Assembly (NCBI RefSeq): GCF_900108365.1
Contig: NZ_FNWQ01000005.1
Span: forward strand, 62,001-126,000
Direction of reading: 5' to 3'
DNA from: Chryseobacterium culicis
GTDB lineage: Bacteria > Bacteroidota > Bacteroidia > Flavobacteriales > Weeksellaceae
Length of the DNA: 64,000 nucleotides
Part shown: positions 33,397 through 42,177 of the stretch, piece by piece
How the letters are laid out: every line of letters starts with the position of its first letter
How positions within the stretch are numbered: position 1 is the first letter of the stretch
Notes under the pieces: generated by a model
Databases searched by the model: none
What the model was told of the DNA's origin: nothing
Seen by the model: only the letters and a program-made list of their open reading frames with translations
Made by a program: the position numbers and the translations under genes

Positions 33397-34839
33397 ATGG
33401 AATTATCTAATATAGAACCGCAGATTATATGGAAAAATTTCTCCAAATTAAATGCTGTTCCGAGGCCTTCTAAGAAGGAAGAAAAAGTAATCGCATTTAT
33501 CAAAGAATTTGGTGAAAATTTAGGACTGGAAACTACGGTAGATGAAGTAGGAAACGTTATTATTAAAAAACCTGCCACTGCAGGAATGGAAAACCGTAAA
33601 TCTATTGTGCTTCAATCGCACCTTGATATGGTTTGCCAGAAAAACAACGATGTGAATTTCGATTTTGAAACCGAAGGAATTAAAATGGAAATTGATGGTG
33701 ACTGGGTAAAAGCTAAAGGAACTACTTTAGGCGCTGATAACGGCTTAGGAGTAGCGACCATCATGTCTGTCCTTGAGAGTTCAGATATTCCGCACCCTGC
33801 ACTGGAAGCCCTTTTCACAATTGATGAGGAAACCGGAATGACTGGTGCTTTAGGATTAAAACCAGGACAGCTTACAGGTCAGATTCTACTGAATCTTGAC
33901 ACTGAAGAAGATGACGAAATTGATATCGGCTGTGCAGGAGGTGTAGATGTAACAATTACTCAAACTTATACTGCAGAAGCTTCAAAAGGCCAAATTGTGA
34001 GACTGGAAGTAAAAGGACTTCAGGGCGGACACTCCGGAATGGATATCCATAAAGGTTTCGGAAACGCCAATGTTATTTTGGGAAGACTTCTTTACATCGG
34101 ACTGCAAACCCAGAATATCGAACTGATCTCTATCGACAGCGGAGGTTTAAGAAATGCAATCCCAAGAGAAGGTGCTGCTCTTGTTTCTGTGAGAAATGCT
34201 CAGGAATTTATAGACAGTGCAACAGCTCTTAAAAAAGATATCCTGGAAGAATTTGCAGCGGTAGAACCTGGCCTTCAGATCAATATCGAGAACTCTACAT
34301 CTTCCGAAAAAGCTATTTCTGAAGAAGATTCCAAGAAAGTAATTCTTACGTTAAAAGCTCTTCACAACGGAGTTTACAGAATGAGCCCGGATGTAGCTGA
34401 TCTTGTAGAAGCATCCAACAACGTAGCAAGAGTAGAACTGAAAGGCGGAGAACTGAAGATTTTAAATCTTACAAGATCTTCTGTAGATTCTTCTAAATAT
34501 TCTGTTGCAGAACAATTAAAATCGGTTGCAGAACTGGCTGGAATGAATGTTGAATTCAGCGGATCTTATCCGGGCTGGAAACCAAAACCAGGTTCAGAAA
34601 TTGTACAGCTGATGGAGAAACTTTATACTGAGAAATTCGGTGAGAAACCTCATGTAGTAGCTTGCCATGCTGGTCTTGAGTGCGGAATCATCGGTGCCAA
34701 CTATCCGGAAATGGAAATGGTAAGCTTTGGGCCAACCATCAGAGGAGCCCATTCGCCGGATGAAAGAGCGAATATCCCTTCAGCACAGAAATTCTGGAGC
34801 TTCCTGAAAGATATTTTAGCGAATATTCCTCAGAAATAG
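33397..34839 (+). CDS. pepD: Aminoacyl-histidine dipeptidase (M20 family)
   Basis: 480 residues, the usual PepD length. M20 zinc-site motifs: VLQSHLDMVCQKN (His, Asp), LGADNGLGVATIM, FTIDEETGMTGALGL (Glu) and VACHAGLECGIIG near residue 430; the lid region is VEVKGLQGGHSGMDIHKG-like (VKGLQGGHSGMDIHKGFGNA). It cleaves dipeptides, including carnosine-type and broader ones, in the cytoplasm. Monocistronic with its own promoter. Not linked to any peptide transporter here. Confidence 0.92.
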   Translation: MELSNIEPQIIWKNFSKLNAVPRPSKKEEKVIAFIKEFGENLGLETTVDEVGNVIIKKPATAGMENRKSIVLQSHLDMVCQKNNDVNFDFETEGIKMEIDGDWVKAKGTTLGADNGLGVATIMSVLESSDIPHPALEALFTIDEETGMTGALGLKPGQLTGQILLNLDTEEDDEIDIGCAGGVDVTITQTYTAEASKGQIVRLEVKGLQGGHSGMDIHKGFGNANVILGRLLYIGLQTQNIELISIDSGGLRNAIPREGAALVSVRNAQEFIDSATALKKDILEEFAAVEPGLQINIENSTSSEKAISEEDSKKVILTLKALHNGVYRMSPDVADLVEASNNVARVELKGGELKILNLTRSSVDSSKYSVAEQLKSVAELAGMNVEFSGSYPGWKPKPGSEIVQLMEKLYTEKFGEKPHVVACHAGLECGIIGANYPEMEMVSFGPTIRGAHSPDERANIPSAQKFWSFLKDILANIPQK

Positions 34840-34930
34840 AACATTAAAATTTCTATATTAAATATCCAAAGTCTTGAGATTTTGGATATTTTTAGTTTGA
34901 ATTGAAATATCTGTATTAATTAAAATAAAA

Positions 34931-35021
34931 ATGCTTCGACAGGCTCAGCATGACGCTGCTAAAATTGATTTCTAAAAAAACAGTTAGTATTAGAGATATC
35001 ATGCTGAGCTGGTCGAAGCAT
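34931..35021. repeat. Palindromic dispersed repeat (ATGCTTCGAC..CATGA / TCATGCTGAGC..GAAGCAT)
   Basis: Arms 34931-34953 (ATGCTTCGACAGGCTCAGCA then TGA) and 34999-35021 (TCATGCTGAGCTGGTCGAAG then CAT) are inverted copies around a 45-base AT-rich core. It lies directly upstream of the LOG-type gene and creates a spurious in-frame N-terminal extension if the upstream ATG at 34950 is used. A degenerate copy is at 13917. Confidence 0.7.
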
Positions 35022-35048
35022 CTAAACCATAAAAAAATAAACCTTACA

Positions 35049-35630
35049 ATGAAAAGTATAACCGTATTCTGCGGCTCAAGTTTCGGCACAGATAAAATAT
35101 ATGAAGAGCAGGCATTTCTGCTTGGACAAACCCTGGCAAAACAAAATATACAGCTTGTTTATGGCGGTTCGGAAACGGGCTTAATGGGAACGGTAGCCAA
35201 TGGCGCCTTAAGTGAAAATGGAACGGTAACAGGAGTACTGCCCCAATTTTTACAAACCAAAGAAATTGCTCACAAAAACCTGACTGAGCTTATCATCGTG
35301 GAAACCATGCACGAAAGAAAAACCAAAATGAACGACCTCTGTGACGGAGTTATCGTTCTTCCCGGCGGCTACGGTACATTGGAAGAATTTTTCGAAATGA
35401 TTACCTGGGCACAGCTTGGCCTTCACAAAAAGCCGATCGGCATTCTGAATACTGACGGATTTTATGATGATCTGATCCAACTGATTCAAACCATGGTGGA
35501 CAAAGGATTTTTAAAGCAGATCAATAAGGATATGGTGCTGATCAATAAAAATATAGATGATTTGTTGGACCAAATGAGAAATTATGAGGCTCCTACGGTT
35601 TGGAAAGTAATCAGTAAAGATGAAGTATAA
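35049..35630 (+). CDS. LOG-family nucleotide 5'-monophosphate phosphoribohydrolase (TIGR00730)
   Basis: 193 residues. Lysine-decarboxylase-like/LOG motifs: MKSITVFCGSSFGTD, LVYGGSETGLMG, METMHERK-like ETMHERKTKM, and PGGYGTLEE (105-113) near FFEMITWAQLG. LOG proteins release free bases from nucleoside 5'-monophosphates and in plants activate cytokinins; in bacteria they are housekeeping or nucleotide salvage enzymes. Start at 35049 was chosen because the family starts with this segment; sequence before it belongs to the palindromic repeat. A perfect terminator ends the transcript. Confidence 0.9.
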   Translation: MKSITVFCGSSFGTDKIYEEQAFLLGQTLAKQNIQLVYGGSETGLMGTVANGALSENGTVTGVLPQFLQTKEIAHKNLTELIIVETMHERKTKMNDLCDGVIVLPGGYGTLEEFFEMITWAQLGLHKKPIGILNTDGFYDDLIQLIQTMVDKGFLKQINKDMVLINKNIDDLLDQMRNYEAPTVWKVISKDEV

Positions 35631-35631
35631 A

Positions 35632-35669
35632 GAAGAAACCCGTCCGGATTTTCCGGACGGGTTTCTTTT
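35632..35669. terminator. Bidirectional terminator between the LOG gene and the ferredoxin gene
   Basis: AAGAAACCCGTCCGGA / TCCGGACGGGTTTCTT perfect stem with flanking A/T runs. Confidence 0.92.
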
Positions 35670-35690
35670 ATTAAGATTAAAAAATATTTT

Positions 35691-36020
35691 CTAAGGATAA
35701 GGAGCAATTTCCACTTCAAGCCCTTCCATGGCATCGGCAATATGCAGCTGGCATCCCAGTCTGCTGTTGTCTTTCACGTGGAAAGCTTCAGCAAGCATGG
35801 CATCTTCTTCATCTCCCATCGGTTCCAAACCGGGATCATTAATTACATATACCTGGCATGAAGCACACATCGCCATTCCTCCGCATACCCCGATAGTACC
35901 TTCTTCTGCCAATTCATAGGAACGGATAATTTCCATAAGGTTCATGGACATATCCGTAGGCGCTACGACATCGTGGGTTACCCCTTCTCTGTCGGTGATT
36001 TTAATATTAACGTCTGACAT
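35691..36020 (-). CDS. [2Fe-2S] ferredoxin
   Basis: 109 residues. Four cluster ligands visible: C46-x5-C52-x2-C55 in GVCGGMAMCASCQVY and C90 in RLGCQLHI, with spacing of adrenodoxin/ISC-type ferredoxins. Carries single electrons for Fe-S assembly or hydroxylases. It follows, by 12 bases, the gene for a flavin NADPH reductase, so the pair is probably one operon forming an NADPH to ferredoxin chain. Confidence 0.9.
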   Translation of the reverse strand: MSDVNIKITDREGVTHDVVAPTDMSMNLMEIIRSYELAEEGTIGVCGGMAMCASCQVYVINDPGLEPMGDEEDAMLAEAFHVKDNSRLGCQLHIADAMEGLEVEIAPYP

Positions 36021-36032
36021 AATTCTGCAAAA

Positions 36033-37088
36033 TTAGTCAATTTTTTTCACAACTGCCTTCTCTGCTTCTTTACGGCTTCCGTCAAATCCGTCTACACCAC
36101 TCACGGTTGTATATTTTAATACGAATTTTTTACCCGGGTTTAATCTGTTATAAACACTCTGACACATTAAAGTCGCTTCGTGGAATCCACAAAGGATCAA
36201 CTTCAGCTTTCCAGGATAGGTGTTGATATCCCCGATCGCATAAATACCATCAATGTTTGTCTGATAATCAAGAGCATTGTTTACAACAATAGCATTTTTC
36301 TCGATATTTAATCCCCAGTTTCCGATTTCACCCAATTTTGGAGTCAATCCGAATAAAGGAATAAAGTAATCTGTTTCAATATCGTAAGCTTCCTGCCCTT
36401 CCACTTCTACAGTGATAGCTTCTACTTTTCCGTCACCTTTTATACCGGTAACTTCCGCAGGCGTAATTAATTTAATTTTTCCCTGATTTTTCAGATCCTG
36501 AACTTTCTCTACAGAATCCAAAGCTCCTCTGAACTCATTTCTTCTGTGGATCAAAGTCACTTCGCTGGCCACATTGGAAAGGAAAACACTCCAGTCCAAA
36601 GCAGAATCTCCACCTCCGGCGATCACTACTCTCTTGTTTCGGAAATGCTCAGGCTCTTTAACAAAATACTCCAGACCTTTTTCTTCATAATCAGCAAGAT
36701 TGTCGAAAGTAGGTTTTCTTGGTTCAAATGTTCCTAATCCACCTGCAATGGCAATTGCTTTACATCTGTGAACGGTTCCTTTGTTTGTAATTACTTCAAA
36801 CCACTCATCGTCAACCTTTGTATAAGAAACTGCTGTTTCTCCCAAAGTAAATCCTGGCTGAAACTGTTTGATCTGTTCCATCAAATTATCCACCAATTCT
36901 CCAGCGTTCACTGAAGGATAACCTGGGATATCGAAAATAGGTTTTTTAGGATAAAGTTCCGCTAACTGCCCCCCCGGTTGTGGAAGCGCATCAATAATAT
37001 GGCACTTCATTTTTAATAAACCCGCTTCAAAAACTGCAAAAAGTCCTGTAGGTCCCGCACCTATGATCAATATATCAGTGGTTATCAT
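36033..37088 (-). CDS. Ferredoxin-NADP+ reductase, thioredoxin-reductase-like type
   Basis: 351 residues. FAD-binding DILIIGAGPTGLFAVFEAGL at the N-terminus, CHIIDALPQPGGQLAELYPKK, NADPH-binding VVIAGGGDSALDWSVFLSN and VTLIHRRNEFRG, and IYAIGDINTYPGKLKLILCGFHEA at the C-terminus. The redox-active CxxC of thioredoxin reductase is absent, which makes it the type 2 ferredoxin-NADP+ reductase branch. Forms an electron chain with the adjacent ferredoxin. Promoter at 37123-37130. Confidence 0.9.
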   Translation of the reverse strand: MITTDILIIGAGPTGLFAVFEAGLLKMKCHIIDALPQPGGQLAELYPKKPIFDIPGYPSVNAGELVDNLMEQIKQFQPGFTLGETAVSYTKVDDEWFEVITNKGTVHRCKAIAIAGGLGTFEPRKPTFDNLADYEEKGLEYFVKEPEHFRNKRVVIAGGGDSALDWSVFLSNVASEVTLIHRRNEFRGALDSVEKVQDLKNQGKIKLITPAEVTGIKGDGKVEAITVEVEGQEAYDIETDYFIPLFGLTPKLGEIGNWGLNIEKNAIVVNNALDYQTNIDGIYAIGDINTYPGKLKLILCGFHEATLMCQSVYNRLNPGKKFVLKYTTVSGVDGFDGSRKEAEKAVVKKID

Positions 37089-37122
37089 AATCTTTAAGAT
37101 AATTTAATTATACATTTAACTG

Positions 37123-37130
37123 CAAATTTA
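37123..37130 (-). promoter_or_regulatory. -7 element for the reductase/ferredoxin operon
   Basis: Minus-strand TAAATTTG, 34 bases before ATG 37088. Confidence 0.55.
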
Positions 37131-37208
37131 CTAATTTTAATGCGAAGCATATTTAATTGATTCTAAATAAAAACCTGAGATTTGTCAAATATCTCTTAAT
37201 GAAGATTT

Positions 37209-37216
37209 TAAATTTG
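37209..37216 (+). promoter_or_regulatory. -7 element for the DUF3108 gene
   Basis: TAAATTTG, 25 bases before ATG 37242. Confidence 0.55.
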
Positions 37217-37241
37217 GCAGTGTTTTTGTAAATGTCTTGTT

Positions 37242-38012
37242 ATGAAGAAATTTTTAGTCCTTTTTGCAGTATTGATATCCTTTTTAGGTTCTGCCCAGAT
37301 AGATAACATCGCGGACGGTGAATCCATCACATTAAGGATCCATTATGGCTTCCTGAATGCAGGAACAGCCAACCTTACTACAAAACAGACCAATTATAAA
37401 GGGGTTCCCCACCTGTATGTAAAAGGCACAGGACAGACTACGGGTGCCGTAAAGGCATTCTTCAAGGTAGAAGATTTATATGAAAGCTTCATTAATACCC
37501 AAACCGGATTACCAAGTTTTTACGTAAGAAATGTGCGTGAGGGAAGCTATCGCCAGCATTTTGAAACTGTTTTCAATCATGATAACAATACTTTAATATT
37601 AACGGATAAAAAGACTCCGGCCAACGGTTCGAAGGTTTTGAAATCTGTAAAAGGAGTTCAGGATATGCTTTCGTGTTTTTATTATTTAAGAAGCAAGAGC
37701 CCGGAAGAACTGAAAGTAGGAACTATTATTAATATGAATGTATGGATTGATGATGAAATGTTTCCTTTCCAGCTGAAAGTAACGGGAACAGAAAATTTAA
37801 AGACAAAATTCGGAACGATTAACTGTCTGAAGATTATTCCTTCTGTAAAAAGCGGTAGGGTATTCAAGGAAAAAGAAGGCGTAACGATGTGGGTTTCCAA
37901 TGATGCGAATCATATACCTATGCTGTTAAAGGCAGAACTAGCAGTAGGCTCACTGAAAGCGAGCATTGATGATTATAAAAATGTGAAATATCCTTTAAAG
38001 TTCAGCAAATAA
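37242..38012 (+). CDS. DUF3108 exported protein
   Basis: 256 residues. Signal peptide MKKFLVLFAVLISFLGSAQ, then GESITLRIHYGFLNAGTANLTT and VKGTGQTTGAVKAFFKVEDLYESF, both typical of DUF3108 (LolA-like beta fold), later MWVSNDANHIPMLLKAELAVGSLKASI. Periplasmic or outer-membrane-facing; function unknown, possibly handling a lipid or wall component. Stands alone with own promoter and a hairpin downstream. Confidence 0.88.
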   Translation: MKKFLVLFAVLISFLGSAQIDNIADGESITLRIHYGFLNAGTANLTTKQTNYKGVPHLYVKGTGQTTGAVKAFFKVEDLYESFINTQTGLPSFYVRNVREGSYRQHFETVFNHDNNTLILTDKKTPANGSKVLKSVKGVQDMLSCFYYLRSKSPEELKVGTIINMNVWIDDEMFPFQLKVTGTENLKTKFGTINCLKIIPSVKSGRVFKEKEGVTMWVSNDANHIPMLLKAELAVGSLKASIDDYKNVKYPLKFSK

Positions 38013-38044
38013 CCATCATAAGTTTTTAAAGATAAAGATATATT

Positions 38045-38068
38045 GCCTGTAATTTTTTACAGGCTTTT
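38045..38068 (+). terminator. Terminator after the DUF3108 gene
   Basis: GCCTGTAA / TTACAGGC with TTTTA tail. Confidence 0.7.
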
Positions 38069-38254
38069 ATTTTCAATGTAATACAATGCTAATGTTAATT
38101 GTCTTATTTATAAAGGCAGACAAAGCGCTGCAGCATGTCAATACTTCAATTCAACGACGATTGATAAAGTATAGGCATAAGAAACAGACACGTGTAAATT
38201 TTTCAATAAGATCAGTTTTTAATTACGTTTTGTTTCTTAGGTCAGTAATTAAAA

Positions 38255-38282
38255 ACAAAAACCTCCGGAGCTCCGGAGGTTT
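38255..38282 (-). terminator. Terminator after pheS
   Basis: Perfect palindrome ACCTCCGGAG/CTCCGGAGGT (38261-38280); on the minus strand followed by TTTTGTTTTT, immediately beyond the pheS stop. The 190 bases between this and the DUF3108 hairpin hold no gene. Confidence 0.85.
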
Positions 38283-38289
38283 GATTTTT

Positions 38290-39300
38290 TTATAGTGTTT
38301 TGAACTGTTCCAGTGTTCTGATATCATTTTCAAAGAACATTCTGATGTCACTCATCTGGTAAAGAAGCATCGTGATTCTTTCAATTCCCATTCCGAATGC
38401 ATATCCTGAATATTTCTCAGAATCGATATTCACATTTTTCAGTACGGCAGGGTCTACCATTCCGCATCCCATGATCTCCAGCCATCCTGTTCCTTTCGTA
38501 ATTCTGTAATCCGTTTCAGAGTTTAGTCCCCAATATACATCAATTTCAGCACTTGGCTCTGTGAACGGGAAGAATGATGGTCTCATTCTGATTTTAGATT
38601 TTCCGAAAAGCTCAGTGGTAAAGAACTGAATGGTTTGCTTCAAATCTGCAAAACTTACATTCTCATCAATATACAATCCTTCAATCTGATGAAAGATGCA
38701 GTGAGAACGTGAGGAAATTGCTTCATTTCTGAACACTCTTCCCGGAGATAAAATTCTGATCGGCGGCTGGTTTTCTTCCATATAACGGGTCTGTACAGAA
38801 GAAGTATGTGTTCTTAAAAGAATATCAGGATTCTGCTCTATGAAGAATGTATCCTGCATATCTCTTGCCGGGTGATATTCCGGAAGGTTAAGTGCTGTAA
38901 AGTTATGCCAGTCATCTTCAATCTCAGGGCCGTCTGCTACTGCAAAGCCAATAGATTTGAAAATTTCAATAATTCTGTTTTTCACCAGATTAATTGGATG
39001 TCTTGAACCCAGTTCCAGTGGAAAAGCAGGTCTTGTAAGATCTTCTTTTTCTATTACAACAGAAGATTCCGAAGCATTTTTCAAATCCTCCAGTTTTACA
39101 GCAACTGCCTGTTTCAAAGTGTTGATCTTCTGTCCGAATTCTTTCTTTTGCTCGTTAGGAACTTCTTTAAATTTTTCAAAAAAATCATTCAGAACCCCTT
39201 TTTTACCGTTGTACTTGATTCGGAAGTTTTCGATATCTTCCTTAGAGGTAGCATTGAACCCGTTTACTTCGACCAGTAGTTCTTCTATCTTTTCTATCAT
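38290..39300 (-). CDS. pheS: Phenylalanyl-tRNA synthetase alpha subunit
   Basis: 336 residues, normal for PheS. N-terminal coiled-coil region, then [22 protein letters not shown], class II motif 2 [53 protein letters not shown] and motif 3 [13 protein letters not shown]. Charges tRNA-Phe together with PheT, which is not in the window; pheS is thus separated from pheT here. Promoter at 39325-39332. Confidence 0.96.
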   Translation of the reverse strand: MIEKIEELLVEVNGFNATSKEDIENFRIKYNGKKGVLNDFFEKFKEVPNEQKKEFGQKINTLKQAVAVKLEDLKNASESSVVIEKEDLTRPAFPLELGSRHPINLVKNRIIEIFKSIGFAVADGPEIEDDWHNFTALNLPEYHPARDMQDTFFIEQNPDILLRTHTSSVQTRYMEENQPPIRILSPGRVFRNEAISSRSHCIFHQIEGLYIDENVSFADLKQTIQFFTTELFGKSKIRMRPSFFPFTEPSAEIDVYWGLNSETDYRITKGTGWLEIMGCGMVDPAVLKNVNIDSEKYSGYAFGMGIERITMLLYQMSDIRMFFENDIRTLEQFKTL

Positions 39301-39324
39301 TACTTTACCCTTTCAAATGTTTTG

Positions 39325-39332
39325 CAAAAATA
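39325..39332 (-). promoter_or_regulatory. -7 element for pheS
   Basis: Minus-strand TATTTTTG, 24 bases before ATG 39300. Confidence 0.5.
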
Positions 39333-39361
39333 CGATTTTAAGTTGAATAATAAGTCTGTCC

Positions 39362-39393
39362 AAAAAAAATCTGCCTCTTTTTCGGGAGGCAGA
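39362..39393 (-). terminator. Terminator after the YceI gene
   Basis: TCTGCCTC / GAGGCAGA stem (39370-39393) followed on the minus strand by eight Ts. Confidence 0.8.
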
Positions 39394-39425
39394 CTTCAAT
39401 CACTTATTTCACTTAAATAAAAAAA

Positions 39426-40085
39426 TTATTTCTTTTCTAAAGCTTTAACGCTGATCTGAAGAGTCACCTCATCTTTTATCACACCGTTTTCAGCAGGAGC
39501 CTGGAACTTCACACCAAACTCTTCTCTCTTGATATCTTTCGGTTCAGTAGCTACGCTTACTTCTCCGTCTTTCACAGAAACATTAGCTTTAAACTGAACA
39601 GGTTTTGTAATTCCTTTGATCGTTAAATTACCATCCAAAAGAGTATTGTAATCACCTTCTGTAGCCGGAGTAACTTTTGTAATCTCATAAGAAGCTGTCG
39701 GGAATTTTTCAACTTCAAAAAAATCACCGCTCTTCAGGTGCCCATTTAATTTTCCTAAATCTTCCGGGCTGTCTTTCAAGTCCACAGAAGTTAAAGAGTT
39801 CATATCAGCAACGAACTTTCCGCTTTCCAGTTTTCCGTCTTTCACCGTAACATCTCCACTTTCAAACCTGATGGTTCCAAAATGGCTCGTATTTTCAGAT
39901 TTAAATACTTTATATCCTTTCCATTCAACCTTACTGTTTAGCGTATCCAAAGTAAACTGGCTACCTTCCTTAGTAGTGGTCACCTCATTACTTTCGCTGG
40001 TAAGCGGTTTGTCTTTTTTACAAGAAACCATTACAGCAGCAATAAATAATGCAGGGATCGCTAACGAAAACAGTTTTTTTCTCAT
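39426..40085 (-). CDS. YceI-family lipoprotein
   Basis: 219 residues. Lipobox AAVMVSCKK (C22), linker, then the YceI lipocalin-like barrel: FTLDTLNSKVEWKGYKVFKSENTSHFGTIRFESGDVTV, FVADMNSLTSVDL, LKSGDFFEVEKFPTASYEITKV and LTIKGITKPVQFKANVSV. YceI domains bind polyprenyl or amphiphilic ligands in the periplasm. Anchored by lipid here. Divergent from the ABC ATPase gene. Confidence 0.9.
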   Translation of the reverse strand: MRKKLFSLAIPALFIAAVMVSCKKDKPLTSESNEVTTTKEGSQFTLDTLNSKVEWKGYKVFKSENTSHFGTIRFESGDVTVKDGKLESGKFVADMNSLTSVDLKDSPEDLGKLNGHLKSGDFFEVEKFPTASYEITKVTPATEGDYNTLLDGNLTIKGITKPVQFKANVSVKDGEVSVATEPKDIKREEFGVKFQAPAENGVIKDEVTLQISVKALEKK

Positions 40086-40148
40086 TTTTGATTTATTTTT
40101 ATTAGTTCCGCTAATATAATAAAAAAAATTATGTTTTCATAAAAACCT

Positions 40149-40156
40149 TACATTTG
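40149..40156 (+). promoter_or_regulatory. -7 element immediately before the ABC ATPase
   Basis: TACATTTG ends 4 bases before ATG 40161; the transcript would start at or next to the ATG, suggesting a leaderless mRNA. Confidence 0.5.
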
Positions 40157-40160
40157 TAAT

Positions 40161-41096
40161 ATGCTATTAGAAATAAACAATTTATTTTTCTCTCACAACA
40201 AAGAAAACGCCCTGTTTCAGAACCTTAATCTAAGGTTTGACGAAAACAGGATCATAGCGCTGGCCGGTGAAAGCGGATGTGGAAAATCTACTCTTCTCAA
40301 CCTCATTTATGGTCTTTTGGATTGGGAAAGCGGAGAAATTATTTTTAACGGAACAAAGCTTTTGGGACCGAAAGGAAATCTTGTTCCCGGAGAGCCTGAA
40401 ATGAAATTCGTAGCACAGAATTTTGACCTCATGCCGTACGCTACGGTGGCCGAAAACGTGGGAAAGTTTATTTCTAATATCAATTTAAAACAAAAAAAGG
40501 AAACCGTAGCGGAACTTCTTGAGGTAGTAGGACTTCAGGAATTCGCCCATGTACTTCCCAAATATCTGAGTGGCGGGCAGCAGCAGAGAGTGGCAATTGC
40601 AAGAGCATTATCTGTACTCCCCAAGCTGCTTATTTTAGACGAGCCTTTCAGTAATCTGGATTTTCCGAGAAAAATTGAGCTTAGGGAAAGGCTTTTCAGA
40701 TATGTAAAGCAGCATGGAGTTTCTTTAATTATTTCCACACATGAACTTCAGGATATTATGCCATGGCTGGATCAGATTATTATTTTGCAGAATGGAAGAC
40801 TCATTCAGAATGACAGTCCGGAGGAAACCTACAGAAATCCTTATAACTCTTATGTGGCGAAATTATTCGGGGAAGTCAATATTTTCAGTGAAAGCGAAGC
40901 AGAAGATTTCCATCTTCCGAAGTTCGCCTATTATCCCAAAGAAATCAGAATTACGGAAACCGGTCTCGAAGCAGAAGTATTGGAAAGCAGGTTTGCAGGC
41001 AACTATTACTGGAATAAGTTAATTGCAAAGGGAAAAAAACTTGTTGTCTACACTGATGAAAAGCTTTCAGGGACTATCAACATCTCATTTATTTAA
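40161..41096 (+). CDS. Orphan ABC transporter ATP-binding protein
   Basis: 311 residues. Walker A GESGCGKST (36-44), Q-loop FVAQNFDLMPY, signature LSGGQQQR, Walker B LLILDEP, D-loop SNLD and H-loop STHEL. After residue 235 an extra segment (FGEVNIFSESEAEDFHLP, PKEIRITETGLEAEVLESRFAGNYYWNK) resembles the TOBE-like regulatory domain of spermidine/putrescine, iron or sugar import ATPases. No permease or binding protein is adjacent, so its partner is encoded elsewhere. Substrate unknown. Confidence 0.88.
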   Translation: MLLEINNLFFSHNKENALFQNLNLRFDENRIIALAGESGCGKSTLLNLIYGLLDWESGEIIFNGTKLLGPKGNLVPGEPEMKFVAQNFDLMPYATVAENVGKFISNINLKQKKETVAELLEVVGLQEFAHVLPKYLSGGQQQRVAIARALSVLPKLLILDEPFSNLDFPRKIELRERLFRYVKQHGVSLIISTHELQDIMPWLDQIIILQNGRLIQNDSPEETYRNPYNSYVAKLFGEVNIFSESEAEDFHLPKFAYYPKEIRITETGLEAEVLESRFAGNYYWNKLIAKGKKLVVYTDEKLSGTINISFI

Positions 41097-41198
41097 GGGG
41101 AAATCTTCATTGTAATCTGGATTTTAATCTCCAATAACATTTTATATAACTTCTACATTTTCTTACACTTATCTATAAAAAAAATACAAACATAAGAA

Positions 41199-41226
41199 TT
41201 GGTTATCAAACTTTTTCTTACATTTG
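41199..41226 (+). promoter_or_regulatory. Orphan promoter in the gap downstream of the ABC ATPase
   Basis: TTG 41199-41201, 17 bases, TACATTTG 41219-41226. It points rightward into the gap (41227-41374) and then antisense to the PhnA/YjdM gene; no coding sequence follows, so a small or antisense RNA is possible. Confidence 0.4.
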
Positions 41227-41374
41227 TATTTCACAAAGCATAAGGAAATTTTTGGTTATTTCTCTTTCTGCCTTCCAGACGGACATTAGCAATCTTGCAA
41301 TTAAGTCTTATGAAAGATTACACTGTCCAATCTTTTCCTTTTCTTATTTCTGTACCTGAGAAAACAATGTCTTC

Positions 41375-41719
41375 TTACGCTTTCTTTACAAACTCGGACT
41401 TAAGTGCCATTGCCCCGAAACCATCAATTTTACAGTCGATATTGTGATCACTTCCCGGTCTTAAACGGATATTCTTCACTTTAGTTCCTGCTTTTACGGG
41501 TTTGGGCGCTCCTTTTACCGGAAGATCTTTTACCACTACTACTGAATCCCCATCCTGAAGCTCATTTCCGTTGGAATCCAAAATTTTGCCTTCATTTGCT
41601 GCTTCAGAAGCTGCCTCTGCCGGATCCCATTCGTAGAAACACTGGGAGCACACCATCAAATTATCACTCGGGTAGGTAAACTCGGAGCTGCATTTTGGAC
41701 AAAGTACTGTATCACTCAT
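41375..41719 (-). CDS. PhnA/YjdM-family zinc-ribbon protein
   Basis: 114 residues. An N-terminal zinc ribbon ([29 protein letters not shown]) is followed by the PhnA C-terminal domain with [27 protein letters not shown] and [34 protein letters not shown]. Historically tied to alkylphosphonate use, though the family's role is unclear; no C-P lyase genes are near. Monocistronic. Confidence 0.92.
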   Translation of the reverse strand: MSDTVLCPKCSSEFTYPSDNLMVCSQCFYEWDPAEAASEAANEGKILDSNGNELQDGDSVVVVKDLPVKGAPKPVKAGTKVKNIRLRPGSDHNIDCKIDGFGAMALKSEFVKKA

Positions 41720-42177
41720 ATTTTTATTTTTTACAAAGGTAGAGCTTTTTGGAGGTTGAAGTCAAGAGATAAAGCTCAGTATAATAGACAATAAGCACAT
41801 ATTACTTTTACACAATGTTGTGAATTAATTTAAAGTAAATAAACATGTCACAAAGAAAATAAAGTATCATCATAAACAGTATATCTTTTGCTAACAAATA
41901 TTTTTCATTAAGCAAAAACTTAGGTTTATTTGTTTTAAAGTGAAGGGATGTTATCAACACCTAAAAAATATAAATATTCGGAAAATCTTTACTAATTTAA
42001 CATTAAAAATTTATTTCTGCCATTTAAAAATCAATAAACAGATTGACCTTGCATCAATAATATAAGATCCCATTACTGCCTGACTTTAAGCTCCTCCAAT
42101 TACCAAACTCTCCAACTCAATCTTCAACTCTCAATTAAAAGTCGTATTTTTGCAGATTCAAACAGCGAAGCAAACTT
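41720..42177. other. Gene-poor AT-rich gap
   Basis: 458 bases without a gene. It holds the -7 element TACCTTTG for the YjdM gene (minus strand, 41741-41734), a long AT-rich stretch, and a low-complexity CT-rich run (AACTCTCCAACTCAATCTTCAACTCTCAATT near 42105-42135). A -7 match TATTTTTG (42145-42152) precedes the methyltransferase start at 42178. I see nothing else. Confidence 0.7.

Noticed and set aside
41309-41446. A short plus-strand frame starting with MKDYTVQSFPF
   Set aside because: It runs antisense into the PhnA/YjdM gene and has no family resemblance; an untranslated transcript is more likely if anything is made.
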